Part shown: positions 9,737-19,121 of the stretch, one piece after another | Layout: every line of letters starts with the position of its first letter | How positions within the stretch are numbered: position 1 is the stretch's first letter | The notes under the pieces: generated by a model | What the model was told of the DNA's origin: nothing | The model's input: the letters and a program-made list of their open reading frames with translations, nothing else | Database searches by the model: none | DNA from: an uncultured Alphaproteobacteria bacterium | Lineage (GTDB): Bacteria; Pseudomonadota; Alphaproteobacteria; Rhodobacterales; Rhodobacteraceae | Length of the DNA: 64,000 nt | Direction: 5' to 3' | Assembly: GCA_902573735.1 (NCBI GenBank) | Contig: CACGLH010000001.1 | Span: 124,001-188,000, forward strand | Program-made: the position numbers and the translations under genes

Positions 9737-10567
9737 ATGTATTCATGTGATAATAAGTACTTTGTTTCTACAAACTGGCTGGAGCAAAGGTTAGGCGATC
9801 CTAATATAAGAATAATAGATGCAAGCTGGTATTTACCCAATGTTAAAAGGTCTGGGTTAAAAGAATTTGAAAACCAGCATATTCCAGGTGCAAATTTTTT
9901 TGATTTAGATAAGTTTTCAGATATTAAGTCAGAATTACCACACATGGCATTAAATGAGAAAGATTTTAGTAATAAATTTGAAATTTTTGGAATCAAACAA
10001 AATCAAAATATTATTGTTTATGATGGCTTAGGATTATTTTCTTCTCCAAGATTATTATGGTTACTCCATTTATATGGTTTTCATAATGTATTTATATTGG
10101 ATGGAGGATTCCCTAAATGGATAAGTGAAAATAAACCCACAAACAGAGAGGTTTTAAACTTTAAACCTAATAAAATAAATTTTTCATATAATAAAGATCT
10201 GATAGTCTCTATGGATTTTGTAATGAAATACTTAAGTTCAGATAATATTCAAATAATAGATGCAAGATCTTCGAGTCGATTTAAAGGCCTTGAAAAAGAG
10301 CCTAGAAAGGGGCTTAGAAGTGGTCATATTCCAAATTCAATAAACCTTTATTATGGTGACGTATTAAATACTGATTATACTTTGAAATCAAATAATTTAC
10401 TTAAGAATAAAATTGAAGAGCATGGTATTGACTTAAGCAAACATTTAATTACATCTTGTGGATCTGGAGTGACTGCATCAATTTTATATGTTGCCCTTAA
10501 AGGGCTTGGTGCGGAAAAGGTTTCAGTTTATGATGGATCGTGGTGCGAATGGGGAAAATTCAATTAA
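9737..10567 (+). CDS. sseA: 3-mercaptopyruvate sulfurtransferase
   Basis: Moves sulfur from 3-mercaptopyruvate to an acceptor such as cyanide or a thiol. The 276-residue protein holds two rhodanese domains; the second carries the active-site loop SCGSGVTA with cysteine 241. The CGSGVT form marks mercaptopyruvate sulfurtransferases, whereas thiosulfate sulfurtransferases have a more basic loop. The linker EKEPRKGLRSGHIPNSINL also fits the family. It starts 30 bases after smc and precedes the aminotransferase, which could in principle supply keto acids by transamination; that link is an inference. Confidence 0.93.
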   Translation: MYSCDNKYFVSTNWLEQRLGDPNIRIIDASWYLPNVKRSGLKEFENQHIPGANFFDLDKFSDIKSELPHMALNEKDFSNKFEIFGIKQNQNIIVYDGLGLFSSPRLLWLLHLYGFHNVFILDGGFPKWISENKPTNREVLNFKPNKINFSYNKDLIVSMDFVMKYLSSDNIQIIDARSSSRFKGLEKEPRKGLRSGHIPNSINLYYGDVLNTDYTLKSNNLLKNKIEEHGIDLSKHLITSCGSGVTASILYVALKGLGAEKVSVYDGSWCEWGKFN

Positions 10568-10618
10568 AAAATTCTTTCATTTTTTCATTAAAATATAAAA
10601 TATTTAGTTGGGTTAAAT

Positions 10619-11815
10619 ATGTTTGAAAATTTAAAATTACAACCAGAAGATAAAATTATGGCATTAATGTCATTATACAAAGCCGACGAAAGAAAAGAAA
10701 AAATAGACTTAGGTGTTGGAGTTTATAAAAATAATAATGGCCAAACACCTATTATGAGTGCGGTTCAAAAAGCTTCTATTATTCTAAACGACACACAAAA
10801 AACTAAAAGTTACGTAGGTCTATCAGGAAATCTAGGGTTCATAGATAATATAAGTCAATTAGTTTTAGCTGATGTTGTTGCAAAAAATCAGGTTGTGGGT
10901 GCTCAAGCACCAGGTGGAACGGGAGCATTTCATCAGTTATTACTTTTGATAAGATCTATTGGAGATGATAAGCGGGTTTGGATTTCATCACCATCTTGGC
11001 CAAATCATGCAGCAATACTAAAACATTTAGGTATTCAATTTAATACTTATAGCTACTTTGATTATGAAACTTGTGAAGTAAACTTTTCTAGAATGATGTC
11101 TGATCTTGAGAAAACTAATTCTGGAGATGTTTTACTTGTGCATGGTTGTTGTCATAATCCAACTGGAGCTAATTTATTATTAGAACATTGGAAGGAGCTT
11201 ACTAAGTTCTGTGAGAAAAAAAATATACTACCTTTGGTTGATTTGGCCTATCAAGGTTTTGGAGATGGCATAAATGATGATGTAAAAGGATTGAGATATA
11301 TGGCCTCTAATTTGCCAGAAGTGTGTATTGGAATATCCTGTTCAAAAAACTTTGGTTTGTATAGAGAAAGAGTTGGAGCTGCGTTAATGGTAGTTTCTGA
11401 TAAAAAGAATCGGAAGTTAGTAGAACAAAATTTAAAATCCTTTAATAGATTAACTTTTTCTTTTCCTCCAGATTATGGAGCATCACTTGTTGAAATTATA
11501 TTAGGAGGGAATAATTCTCAAAATAACGAACTAATTAACTTATGGGAAAATGAATTGAATAGTATGAGAAATGGAATGTTGGAACTGAGAAAGTCATTGT
11601 CTGCTTCTTTAAGATTAAGCACTAACTCAACTAGATTTGATTTTATTGAAAGGCATAGAGGTATGTTTTCTCTTATGGGTTTATCGGCTGAGCAAGTTGC
11701 AAGATTAAGGGAAGAATTTGGTATCTATATGGTAGGAGATTCTAGGATTAATATTGCAGGATTAAATAAAGATCAAATTGATTATTTTTCCTCATCTATC
11801 GCTTCAATTATTTAA
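10619..11815 (+). CDS. Aromatic/aspartate aminotransferase (class I, PLP)
   Basis: A fold-type I PLP enzyme of the AspC/TyrB subgroup, 398 residues. Visible features are the N-terminal LQPEDKIMALMSLYKADERKEKIDLGVGVYKN, the VHGCCHNPTGANL cofactor loop and the Schiff-base lysine K243 in CSKNFGLYRERVGA. It exchanges amino groups between aspartate or aromatic amino acids and 2-oxoglutarate. Sequence reading cannot separate aspartate from tyrosine/phenylalanine preference, so no symbol is assigned. It sits between sseA and acs with gaps of about 50-60 bases. Confidence 0.92.
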   Translation: MFENLKLQPEDKIMALMSLYKADERKEKIDLGVGVYKNNNGQTPIMSAVQKASIILNDTQKTKSYVGLSGNLGFIDNISQLVLADVVAKNQVVGAQAPGGTGAFHQLLLLIRSIGDDKRVWISSPSWPNHAAILKHLGIQFNTYSYFDYETCEVNFSRMMSDLEKTNSGDVLLVHGCCHNPTGANLLLEHWKELTKFCEKKNILPLVDLAYQGFGDGINDDVKGLRYMASNLPEVCIGISCSKNFGLYRERVGAALMVVSDKKNRKLVEQNLKSFNRLTFSFPPDYGASLVEIILGGNNSQNNELINLWENELNSMRNGMLELRKSLSASLRLSTNSTRFDFIERHRGMFSLMGLSAEQVARLREEFGIYMVGDSRINIAGLNKDQIDYFSSSIASII

Positions 11816-11877
11816 AAGATCATCTTTATGTACTATAACAATTTTAAGATTGAAAAAAAATAAGAAAGAAAAATATC

Positions 11878-13821
11878 ATGGATGAAAAAATCTATTATCC
11901 CGATTTAACAAATTCCAAATCATTTAAAATTGACAACAACAAATATATGGAGATGTATCAAGAATCTATCTCAAACCCAGAAGAATTTTGGAGAAAGATG
12001 GGAAATAGAATTGATTGGATTACTCCTTTTTCAAAAGTTAAGAATACTTCTTTTTCTCAAGATGATGTTTCTATAAAATGGTATGAAGATGGATCACTGA
12101 ACGTAAGTTATAATTGTATTGACCGACATCTTGAAAAAAATAGGGATAAAGTTGCTATAATTTGGGAGTCAGATGAGCCAAGCTTATCAAAAAAAATTAC
12201 CTACGGAGAATTGTACAAGCAAGTTTGTCGTTTATCAAATATATATAAAGAATTAGGTGTGAATAAGGGAGATAGAGTTATTCTTTATATGCCTATGATA
12301 CCAGAGGCAGCATATGCTATGTTAGCTTGTGCCAGAATAGGTGCTGTACATTCAGTAGTTTTTGGAGGTTTTTCACCAGAGGCACTTGCAAGTAGAATAA
12401 TTGATTGTAGAGCCTCTTTAGTGGTAACAGCTGATGAAGGGCCAAGAGGTGGAAAACCTGTACCTCTTAAAGAGAATGTTAATAAAGCTCTAGAAATTTC
12501 AGGGGATATAAAAACTCTAGTAGTAAAACGAACAGGTGCCACTGTTTATATGAAAGAGAATAGAGATTTTTCATATAATGAAATGGTAGATCTCATAGGT
12601 GAAACTAATGATCCAGAGGTGATGTCTGCCGAAGATCCTCTTTTTATTTTGTATACTTCCGGATCTACTGGAAAACCTAAAGGGGTACAGCATTCGAATG
12701 GTGGGTATATTGTTTATGCATCTCTAACACATGAGTATATTTTTGATTATCATGAGGATGATATTTATTGGTGTACTGCTGATGTTGGTTGGATTACTGG
12801 GCATAGCTACATTGTTTATGGACCTTTATCGAATGGAGCAACAACTTTGATGTTTGAAGGTGTTCCGACTTACCCTGATTGTTCTAGATTTTGGCAAGTT
12901 TGTGAAAAACATAATGTAAATCAATTTTACACTGCTCCCACAGCAATCAGGGCATTGATGGGACAGGGTGATGATTTTGTAAATAATTGTGATTTGTCAA
13001 GTTTAAGAATTTTAGGTACCGTAGGAGAGCCTATTAATCCAGAAGCATGGGAGTGGTATAATAAGGTTGTAGGTAAAGGGAAGTGTCCAATAGTTGATAC
13101 ATGGTGGCAAACTGAAACTGGTGGCATACTAATCACTCCTTTACCTGGTGCAACAGCTACAAAACCTGGATCAGCTACAACTCCTTTTTTTGGAATAAAG
13201 CCTGTAATTATAGATCCTAAAAATGGCAAAGAATTGACAGGTAATAATGTTGAAGGTGTTTTAGCTTTTAAAGATAGTTGGCCTAGCCAAATGAGAACAG
13301 TTTATGGCGATCATGACAGATTTATAAAAACGTATTTTAGTGATTTTAAAGGATATTATTTTTCAGGCGATGGCTGTAAAAGAGATAAAGACGGCTATTA
13401 TTGGATAACTGGTAGAGTTGATGATGTTCTTAATGTTTCTGGACATAGGATGGGTACAGCTGAAATTGAAAGTGCATTGGTATCTCATCCTCTAGTATCA
13501 GAAAGTGCTGTGGTGGGTTATCCTCACAAGATTAAAGGTCAAGGAATTTATGCTTTTGTAACACTAATGGTTGGTAAAAATTCAACCCCAGAATTAACCC
13601 AAGAACTAGAGGCATGGGTTAGAAAAGAAATTGGTCCTATTGCAAAACCAGATTATATACAATGGTCTCCTAATCTTCCTAAAACTAGATCTGGAAAAAT
13701 AATGAGAAGAATATTAAGAAAAATTGCTGAGAATAAGTATGAAGACTTGGGTGACACTTCCACTTTAGCTGATCCATCAGTGGTTAAAAACCTAATCGAA
13801 AATAGGTTAAATAAATCTTGA
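11878..13821 (+). CDS. acs: Acetyl-CoA synthetase
   Basis: Activates acetate to acetyl-CoA through an acetyl-adenylate. The 647-residue length matches Acs. Motifs in order are the WFxDGxLN-like N-terminal region ([17 protein letters not shown]), the P-loop [15 protein letters not shown] near 259, the [11 protein letters not shown] segment, [12 protein letters not shown], and C-terminal [10 protein letters not shown] at 602-611. K607 corresponds to the lysine whose acetylation shuts the enzyme off in studied bacteria, so post-translational control is plausible. Confidence 0.97.
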   Translation: MDEKIYYPDLTNSKSFKIDNNKYMEMYQESISNPEEFWRKMGNRIDWITPFSKVKNTSFSQDDVSIKWYEDGSLNVSYNCIDRHLEKNRDKVAIIWESDEPSLSKKITYGELYKQVCRLSNIYKELGVNKGDRVILYMPMIPEAAYAMLACARIGAVHSVVFGGFSPEALASRIIDCRASLVVTADEGPRGGKPVPLKENVNKALEISGDIKTLVVKRTGATVYMKENRDFSYNEMVDLIGETNDPEVMSAEDPLFILYTSGSTGKPKGVQHSNGGYIVYASLTHEYIFDYHEDDIYWCTADVGWITGHSYIVYGPLSNGATTLMFEGVPTYPDCSRFWQVCEKHNVNQFYTAPTAIRALMGQGDDFVNNCDLSSLRILGTVGEPINPEAWEWYNKVVGKGKCPIVDTWWQTETGGILITPLPGATATKPGSATTPFFGIKPVIIDPKNGKELTGNNVEGVLAFKDSWPSQMRTVYGDHDRFIKTYFSDFKGYYFSGDGCKRDKDGYYWITGRVDDVLNVSGHRMGTAEIESALVSHPLVSESAVVGYPHKIKGQGIYAFVTLMVGKNSTPELTQELEAWVRKEIGPIAKPDYIQWSPNLPKTRSGKIMRRILRKIAENKYEDLGDTSTLADPSVVKNLIENRLNKS

Positions 13822-13854
13822 ATTTATAATTAAAAAATAGGAATTATCGAAGCT

Positions 13855-14196
13855 ATGAAAAATTATATTATTATTATTTTATTTTTTTGTTTACTATCGG
13901 CTTGTAATACAACAACTCAAGGTACTTATGATGGTTATGATTTTAGTCATGGTGGGCCTGTTCCTCTAAGAATTGAAACTGAGGATAGTAAATCAAATAA
14001 AACAGGTGAGTGCTTAGCAAATACATTAAGTTTCCTAATTGGACAGCCAGAAACAGCTTTAGCAGCAATGGAGTATCCAGCAGACACAAGAGTGTTGAAT
14101 GAAAATCAAGATCAGAGTGTTGATGAAAATTACAGTTCTAGATTGAATTTAGTAATTGGATCTGACAGAAGAATAACTAACGTTTTTTGTGGTTAA
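13855..14196 (+). CDS. Small lipoprotein, I78 peptidase-inhibitor-like
   Basis: A 113-residue predicted lipoprotein: a short hydrophobic signal ends in the lipobox LSAC with cysteine 17. The mature part contains LIGQPETAL, then ADTRVLNENQ, SRLNLVIGSDRRITNVFCG and a paired cysteine in GECLAN. This order (LIGQ, ARV-like, RLN..D..G.I..V.CG) resembles the I78 serine-peptidase inhibitor family, although the usual proline-rich pre-loop is not obvious. It follows acs by 33 bases on the same strand. The family match is by eye and the inhibitor role is an inference. Confidence 0.65.
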   Translation: MKNYIIIILFFCLLSACNTTTQGTYDGYDFSHGGPVPLRIETEDSKSNKTGECLANTLSFLIGQPETALAAMEYPADTRVLNENQDQSVDENYSSRLNLVIGSDRRITNVFCG

Positions 14197-14258
14197 AATC
14201 TAGTTTCATATAATTGACTAAAAATTGATTATCTGTAAACCCAGCTTTCATACTGAAC

Positions 14259-15149
14259 TTATTTATTTCCAGGCTTAAGTTTATATATCATATAATGATT
14301 ATATTTTATAAAAGAACATGCGGTTCTAGTATTCTCAAAAAGTCTTTTTTCTAAACGTTTTCTCCTTCTTTTACTAAAGAAGATTTTATAGACTATTTTT
14401 AAAAATTTTAAAGTAATGGGTCTATTAACATTTAGACTAGTAATAATTCTTTTAATTGAAAAACCCAAAGTATTATAAAACTTTTGTTCTAATTCTACTG
14501 ATGGCGCTACCAGTTTTGTTATTTCTTTTCTTACAAGTATTTTCAATTTTTGTATCTCCAATTCTTTTTCCATACTTTTTAATGATGCACCACCACCTGG
14601 TTGTCGAATAATTCCAATTTGTTTTTTATCGGATCTAAAACAATCTGCTATAAGTATTTCGCCATTATTTTTTAATAACATACTCGCTTTTTTGAGTGCA
14701 GTTTTTATCGGAATATATTGAAAACTTTCAGCAAATAAACATAAATCAAAGGAATGATTTTTAGGTATATAATCTTCAAAAGTTGTAATCAAAATTTCTG
14801 CCTTGTTGTTAGTATTTTTTTTGGCGTGCTCTGCTAAAATTTTGCTTGGAACAATTATTGTTACCCTATGTCCTCTTTCAATTAATTTTTTAGCATTCTC
14901 ACCAGCGCCTCCACCAATATCTAAAATTTCTAATTTTTTTTGGGGTTCTTTTTTTGGTAAATATTTAAATAGCAGATTAGTATAAGCTTCTTGTGCTTTT
15001 CCTAAGTTATCAAGAGTAACATCAAGTCTTTCCCATAAACCATAATGAAGGTGTTCTTTTCCAGTCACAAAACTACTGACTTTTAGGGCTATATCAAGTC
15101 CTACTAATCTTGAGGGCTCTTTTTTTTTCTTTTTAAGGATATATATCAT
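14259..15149 (-). CDS. Class I SAM-dependent methyltransferase
   Basis: A 296-residue protein with a Rossmann methyltransferase core. The SAM-binding loop LDIGGGAGENAKKL lies near residues 75-90, an acidic motif follows in FEDYIPKNHSFDLCLFAESFQYIP, and a LLKNNGEILIADCFR strand matches post-core motifs of cyclopropane-synthase/UbiE-like enzymes. The basic N-terminus KKKKKEPSRLVGLDIALKVSSFVTG and the arginine-rich C-terminal third (SKRRRKRLEKRLFENTRT) suggest contact with a membrane or nucleic acid. It follows irr on the minus strand after 72 bases. The substrate is unknown. Confidence 0.85.
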   Translation of the reverse strand: MIYILKKKKKEPSRLVGLDIALKVSSFVTGKEHLHYGLWERLDVTLDNLGKAQEAYTNLLFKYLPKKEPQKKLEILDIGGGAGENAKKLIERGHRVTIIVPSKILAEHAKKNTNNKAEILITTFEDYIPKNHSFDLCLFAESFQYIPIKTALKKASMLLKNNGEILIADCFRSDKKQIGIIRQPGGGASLKSMEKELEIQKLKILVRKEITKLVAPSVELEQKFYNTLGFSIKRIITSLNVNRPITLKFLKIVYKIFFSKRRRKRLEKRLFENTRTACSFIKYNHYMIYKLKPGNK

Positions 15150-15221
15150 AATAAATTAATTTATTTAATAGTCATATAAAAACTAAAACTTTGTAAATTT
15201 CAAAAAGGAAACAAGATTTTT

Positions 15222-15638
15222 TTAATATTCTTTAAGGCGTATAATTATATCTACATTTGTAATTTTTGAATTTTTTGGAGGTTTGGGTAAATTCTGGATT
15301 TCAAGAAAATTCCCAGGTGCATCAGTTAATTTTCCTGTTGCTTCCCAATAAAAATGAGTATGATTATCAAGTCTTGTATCGAAATAACATCGAGAGCCAT
15401 CTACAATAACTTTATTTAAAAGGCCAGAATCTGAAAAAGAATGCAAGGTATTATAAACTGTAGCTAATGAAACTTTTAATCTATTTTCTTTTGCTTTTTC
15501 AAACAGATCTTCGGCTGTAAAGTGTTGATGTCTACCATCTCCCATTAAAAGATTTGCTAACAAAACTCTTTGCTTTGTGGGCCGTAAACCCACATTGTAA
15601 AGCCAATTTGTAGCACAAAATTTTTTTGTATTCATCAT
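15222..15638 (-). CDS. irr: Iron response regulator Irr (Fur superfamily)
   Basis: A 138-residue Fur-family transcription factor. In rhizobia Irr senses iron through haem availability and controls haem synthesis and iron-uptake genes. Features are the winged helix (RPTKQRVLLANLL, VSLATVYNTLHSFSDSGLL), SRCYFDTRLDNHTHFYWE, and the Irr-like tail FLEIQNLPKPPKNSKITNVDIIIRL. The usual HHH cluster is reduced to HTHF. No N-terminal GCPWHD-type haem regulatory motif is present, as in many Irr proteins. It is divergent from fabA, a placement conserved in alphaproteobacteria. Two adjacent ATG codons could serve as start. Confidence 0.92.
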   Translation of the reverse strand: MMNTKKFCATNWLYNVGLRPTKQRVLLANLLMGDGRHQHFTAEDLFEKAKENRLKVSLATVYNTLHSFSDSGLLNKVIVDGSRCYFDTRLDNHTHFYWEATGKLTDAPGNFLEIQNLPKPPKNSKITNVDIIIRLKEY

Positions 15639-15835
15639 ATATGTTCTATTTCAGTAGTTTATAATAATATCTTTAAATTTTTTCATCAATATAAAATTGA
15701 CTTTTTTATATATTTATAAATTGTATTTTTAGTTCTTTTTCTATTTTATCTTTTTTATATTACTAGGTAGTTCTTGCGCCAATATTAATAACAGTGGTAT
15801 GAATAGTTAATTCTGTATATATATCGGTACATAAT
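15639..15835. promoter_or_regulatory. irr/fabA divergent intergenic region
   Basis: This 197-base AT-rich gap must hold the promoters of irr and of fabABI. A TTGACT hexamer at 15697-15702 could be a -35 box for fabA, but no good -10 lies 16-18 bases downstream. I saw no convincing Irr or Fur box and no tRNA. Confidence 0.4.
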
Positions 15836-16327
15836 ATGAAAATTTCTAAAGAAGAATTATTAAAATGTTCTAGTGGTGAAATGTTTGGTATTGGAAACCC
15901 CCAATTACCAATGCCTCCTATGCTAATGTTTGACCACATTTGTGAAATTTCTAGAGATAGTGGAATAAATAAAATGGGACATGTGGTTGCAGAATTGATA
16001 ATTAGTCCAAATATGTGGTTTTTTGACTGTCATTTTGTTGGCGACCCAGTTATGCCAGGTTGCCTTGGCCTTGATGCTCTCTGGCAATTAACAGGTTTTA
16101 ATCTAGGTTGGAGGGGTCTTAAAGGTCGTGGAAGAGCCCTAGGTGTTGGCGAGGTTAAATTTAAAGGTATGGTAACACCTAATACAAAATTAGTAAGATA
16201 TGAGATTAATTTTTCTAGGGTTTTGGAAAGAAGACTTAAGCTAGGAATATCTGATGGAAAAGTATTTGCAGATGATGAAGAAATTTTTACAGCTAAAGGG
16301 CTTAAAGTTGGTTTGTTTGAAGATTAG
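15836..16327 (+). CDS. fabA: 3-hydroxydecanoyl-ACP dehydratase/isomerase
   Basis: Dehydrates 3-hydroxyacyl-ACP and isomerises the ten-carbon intermediate, opening the anaerobic route to unsaturated fatty acids. The catalytic pair is H66 in [16 protein letters not shown] and D80 in the same stretch, spaced 14 residues apart as in Escherichia coli FabA. The 163-residue length is slightly shorter than usual, through small trims at the ends. It is the first gene of a fabA-fabB-fabI operon, 47 bases before fabB, and divergent from irr. Confidence 0.97.
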   Translation: MKISKEELLKCSSGEMFGIGNPQLPMPPMLMFDHICEISRDSGINKMGHVVAELIISPNMWFFDCHFVGDPVMPGCLGLDALWQLTGFNLGWRGLKGRGRALGVGEVKFKGMVTPNTKLVRYEINFSRVLERRLKLGISDGKVFADDEEIFTAKGLKVGLFED

Positions 16328-16374
16328 AATTTTAAATATTCTTATATTTTAGGATATTTTTAGGAGATACTTTA

Positions 16375-17601
16375 ATGAAAAGAGTAGTTATAACAGGTTT
16401 GGGTATTATTTCATCAATTGGACTGAACGCAACAGAAGTAACCGAATCTTTAAAAAAGGGAAAATCTGGTATTACATTCTCTGAAGAATACGAATTCCAT
16501 GGTTTTAGGTCGCAAGTTCATGGTATGCCAAAAATTAATCTATCTGATCATATAGACAAAAGACAATTAAGATTTATGGGTGATGGAGCTGCTTATAATT
16601 ATATTGCTATGGAGCAAGCAATTAAAGATAGTGGTTTAACTGAAACTGAAATATCTAATGAAAGAACGGGTCTAATTGTAGGCTCAGGTGGACCTTCTAC
16701 AAAAAACCTTTTCGCAGCCCATCAAATAGTTTTAGAAAAAAAGAGTCCAAAAAGAATGGGTCCATTTATGGTGACTAGAGGGATGTCTTCAACTAATTCA
16801 GCGTGTTTAGCTACTCCTTTTAAAATAAAAGGAGTTAACTATTCAATATCATCAGCTTGTTCGACATCAGCTCATTGTATTGGAAACGGTTTAGAGCAAA
16901 TTCAATTAGGAAAACAAGACATCATATTTGCAGGTGGGGGAGAAGAATTAGATTGGACCTTATCATGCCTTTTTGATGCGATGGGAGCAATGTCCAGCAA
17001 ATATAATGATATTCCTGAAACTGCATCTAGGGCTTATGATAAAGATAGGGATGGGTTTGTAATTTCAGGAGGGGCTGGAGTATTGGTATTAGAATGTTAC
17101 GAACACGCAAAAGCGAGGGGAGCAAAAATATACGCTGAAATCACAGGATATGGAGCAACTTCTGACGGCCACGATATGGTAGCACCTTCTGGTGAGGGAG
17201 GTGAAAGGTCAATGAAGCTTGCTTTGTCTAATATAGAAAATCGTAAAATTTCATATATAAATGCTCATGGAACTTCAACACCTGCGGGAGATGTAGTAGA
17301 GATTAAAGCCATTAGAAGAATTTTTGGAAACGGGGATATTCCACCTATTTCATCTACTAAGTCTTTGACAGGACATAGTTTAGGCGCTGCAGGTGTTCAT
17401 GAAGCTATATATTCAATCTTAATGATGCACTCAGGATTTTTATCAGCAAGTTCAAATATTTTTAATTTAGATAGTGATTTACAAACAAACGAAATATTAA
17501 TGAAATCGAGAAATAATGTTGAGTTTGATACTGTAATTTCTAATAGTTTTGGATTTGGTGGAACTAATGCAACTTTAGCTTTTAGTAAGTTAAGAGATTA
17601 A
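16375..17601 (+). CDS. fabB: 3-oxoacyl-ACP synthase I
   Basis: A condensing enzyme that elongates the unsaturated intermediate made by FabA. The thiolase-fold catalytic triad is C162 in [10 protein letters not shown]298 in [11 protein letters not shown] and H334 in [13 protein letters not shown], nearly superimposable on the numbering of E. coli FabB. Length is 408 residues. A TTTAGGAGATA ribosome-binding site precedes the ATG. Its stop shares a base with the fabI start (TAATG), implying coupled translation. Pairing with fabA favours FabB over FabF. Confidence 0.97.
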   Translation: MKRVVITGLGIISSIGLNATEVTESLKKGKSGITFSEEYEFHGFRSQVHGMPKINLSDHIDKRQLRFMGDGAAYNYIAMEQAIKDSGLTETEISNERTGLIVGSGGPSTKNLFAAHQIVLEKKSPKRMGPFMVTRGMSSTNSACLATPFKIKGVNYSISSACSTSAHCIGNGLEQIQLGKQDIIFAGGGEELDWTLSCLFDAMGAMSSKYNDIPETASRAYDKDRDGFVISGGAGVLVLECYEHAKARGAKIYAEITGYGATSDGHDMVAPSGEGGERSMKLALSNIENRKISYINAHGTSTPAGDVVEIKAIRRIFGNGDIPPISSTKSLTGHSLGAAGVHEAIYSILMMHSGFLSASSNIFNLDSDLQTNEILMKSRNNVEFDTVISNSFGFGGTNATLAFSKLRD

Positions 17602-18389
17602 TGCCGATAACAATGGAAAATAAGTGTGGTCTAATACTCGGTGTTGCAAATGAGAGATCTATTGCTTGGGGAATTTCTAAAGTATTGTCAGATTCTGGAG
17701 CTGAAATTGCCCTTTCTTATCAAAATGAAAATTTATTAAAAAGAGTAGGTCCACTAGCAGAAAGTATAGATGCTAAAATTTGTATGCTAGCAGATGTTCA
17801 AAATGAAGATTCTTTAGATAAACTATTTGAAGTGATACACAATAAGTGGGGAAAATTAGATTTTTTAGTTCATGCATTGGCTTTTTCAGATAAAGAAGAA
17901 TTAAATGGAAGGTTTGTCAATTCCTCAAGAGAAAATTTTTTAAAATCTTTAGATATTTCATGCTATAGCTTTGTAAGTCTTGCAAAAAGATGTATTCCTT
18001 TAATGCCAAATGGAGGTTCTTTACTAACTGTTTCTTATATGGGGAGTCAACGTGTCACTCCTAATTATAACGTAATGGGGCCCGTAAAAGCAGCTTTAGA
18101 ATCATCAGTTAGGTATCTTGCAAATGACTTAGGGCCAGATAAAATAAGAGTAAATGCGATTAGCCCTGGACCTATGAAAACTTTAGCAGGTGCAGCAATT
18201 GGGGGAGCACGGCAAGTATTTAGGACCACTGAAAAAAATGCCCCTCTTAGAAAAAATGCAGACCTAGAATCTGTTGGAAATGCTGCACTTTATTTATTGA
18301 GTAATAATAGCTCATCTACAACAGGTGAAATTTTGTATGTTGATGGTGGTTATCATATTATGGGTCTTCCGCAAATTGAAAATATCTAA
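17601..18389 (+). CDS. fabI: Enoyl-ACP reductase (NADH)
   Basis: Reduces enoyl-ACP in the last step of each fatty-acid elongation cycle. It is a 262-residue atypical short-chain dehydrogenase. GVANERSIAWGIS binds the dinucleotide, and the catalytic Y156 and K163 in NYNVMGPVKAALE take the same numbers as in E. coli FabI. The ATG at 17601 overlaps the fabB stop; a later ATG at codon 5 is possible but would start just before the nucleotide-binding strand. FabI is the target of triclosan-type inhibitors. Confidence 0.96.
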   Translation: MPITMENKCGLILGVANERSIAWGISKVLSDSGAEIALSYQNENLLKRVGPLAESIDAKICMLADVQNEDSLDKLFEVIHNKWGKLDFLVHALAFSDKEELNGRFVNSSRENFLKSLDISCYSFVSLAKRCIPLMPNGGSLLTVSYMGSQRVTPNYNVMGPVKAALESSVRYLANDLGPDKIRVNAISPGPMKTLAGAAIGGARQVFRTTEKNAPLRKNADLESVGNAALYLLSNNSSSTTGEILYVDGGYHIMGLPQIENI

Positions 18390-18421
18390 TAATTCTTTTC
18401 TTTATTGATAGGAGAATTTGA

Positions 18422-19099
18422 ATGAAAAAAATTATTATTTTTGATGCCTATGGAACTCTTTTTGATGTTAATGCAGCTGCTAGAAACTATTCAAAAAAAA
18501 TAGCCAATCCAGATTTTATAAAAATATGGGATAAGGTATCTAACTTATGGCGTGATAAACAGATAGGATATACATGGTACTATAATTCAATTGGTTATAG
18601 GACTAATTTTTGGAAAATAACAGAAGACGCTCTAGATTACGCATTAGAATTTTATAATTTAAAAAAAAATTATAATTTAAAAAATGACTTACTCGAACTT
18701 TATAAAGAACTAGATACGTTTCCAGAAGTATTGGGGGTATTAAAGGAATTAAAATCTTTAGGCTACCAATCTGCTATTTTATCAAATGGTACTATGGAAA
18801 TGCTTAATAATGCAGCTACAAAATCAAATATAAATAATCATTTAGATATTATTTTATCTGCAGAAAAATTAGGTCTATTTAAACCAAATGAAAAAGTCTA
18901 TCACTTGGTACTAGAGCATTTTAGATGCGATATCGAGGATTTTGTTTTTGTTTCTTCTAATGGCTGGGATGCAGCTGGAGGGACAGCTTTTGGATTTTCC
19001 AGTATATGGATCAATAGAAACAAATTACCTAAGGAAAAGATTCAATGGAAACCAACTTGGATTGGGAGTGATTTAAATGCAGTGCTTCAGATATTATGA
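18422..19099 (+). CDS. Haloacid dehalogenase, type II
   Basis: A 225-residue HAD-superfamily hydrolase of the L-2-haloacid dehalogenase subgroup. The nucleophile is D8 in FDAYGTLFDV. LSNGTMEML supplies the serine/asparagine motif, LFKPNEKVYHL the lysine, and SSNGWDAAGGTAFGFSSIWINR matches the S-N-D signature typical of type II dehalogenases rather than phosphatases. Type II enzymes hydrolyse L-2-haloalkanoic acids to D-2-hydroxy acids. An AGGAGAATTTGA ribosome-binding site precedes the ATG. It lies 32 bases after fabI. The natural substrate is uncertain. Confidence 0.9.
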   Translation: MKKIIIFDAYGTLFDVNAAARNYSKKIANPDFIKIWDKVSNLWRDKQIGYTWYYNSIGYRTNFWKITEDALDYALEFYNLKKNYNLKNDLLELYKELDTFPEVLGVLKELKSLGYQSAILSNGTMEMLNNAATKSNINNHLDIILSAEKLGLFKPNEKVYHLVLEHFRCDIEDFVFVSSNGWDAAGGTAFGFSSIWINRNKLPKEKIQWKPTWIGSDLNAVLQIL

Positions 19100-19121
19100 T
19101 GAAAAATAAAGGACATCTAAA

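Noticed and set aside
15733-15810. Short open frame ending [16 protein letters not shown], resembling a tiny lipoprotein
   Set aside because: It has no start codon after the in-frame TAG at 15730, and the lipobox is imperfect; most likely chance in an AT-rich promoter region.
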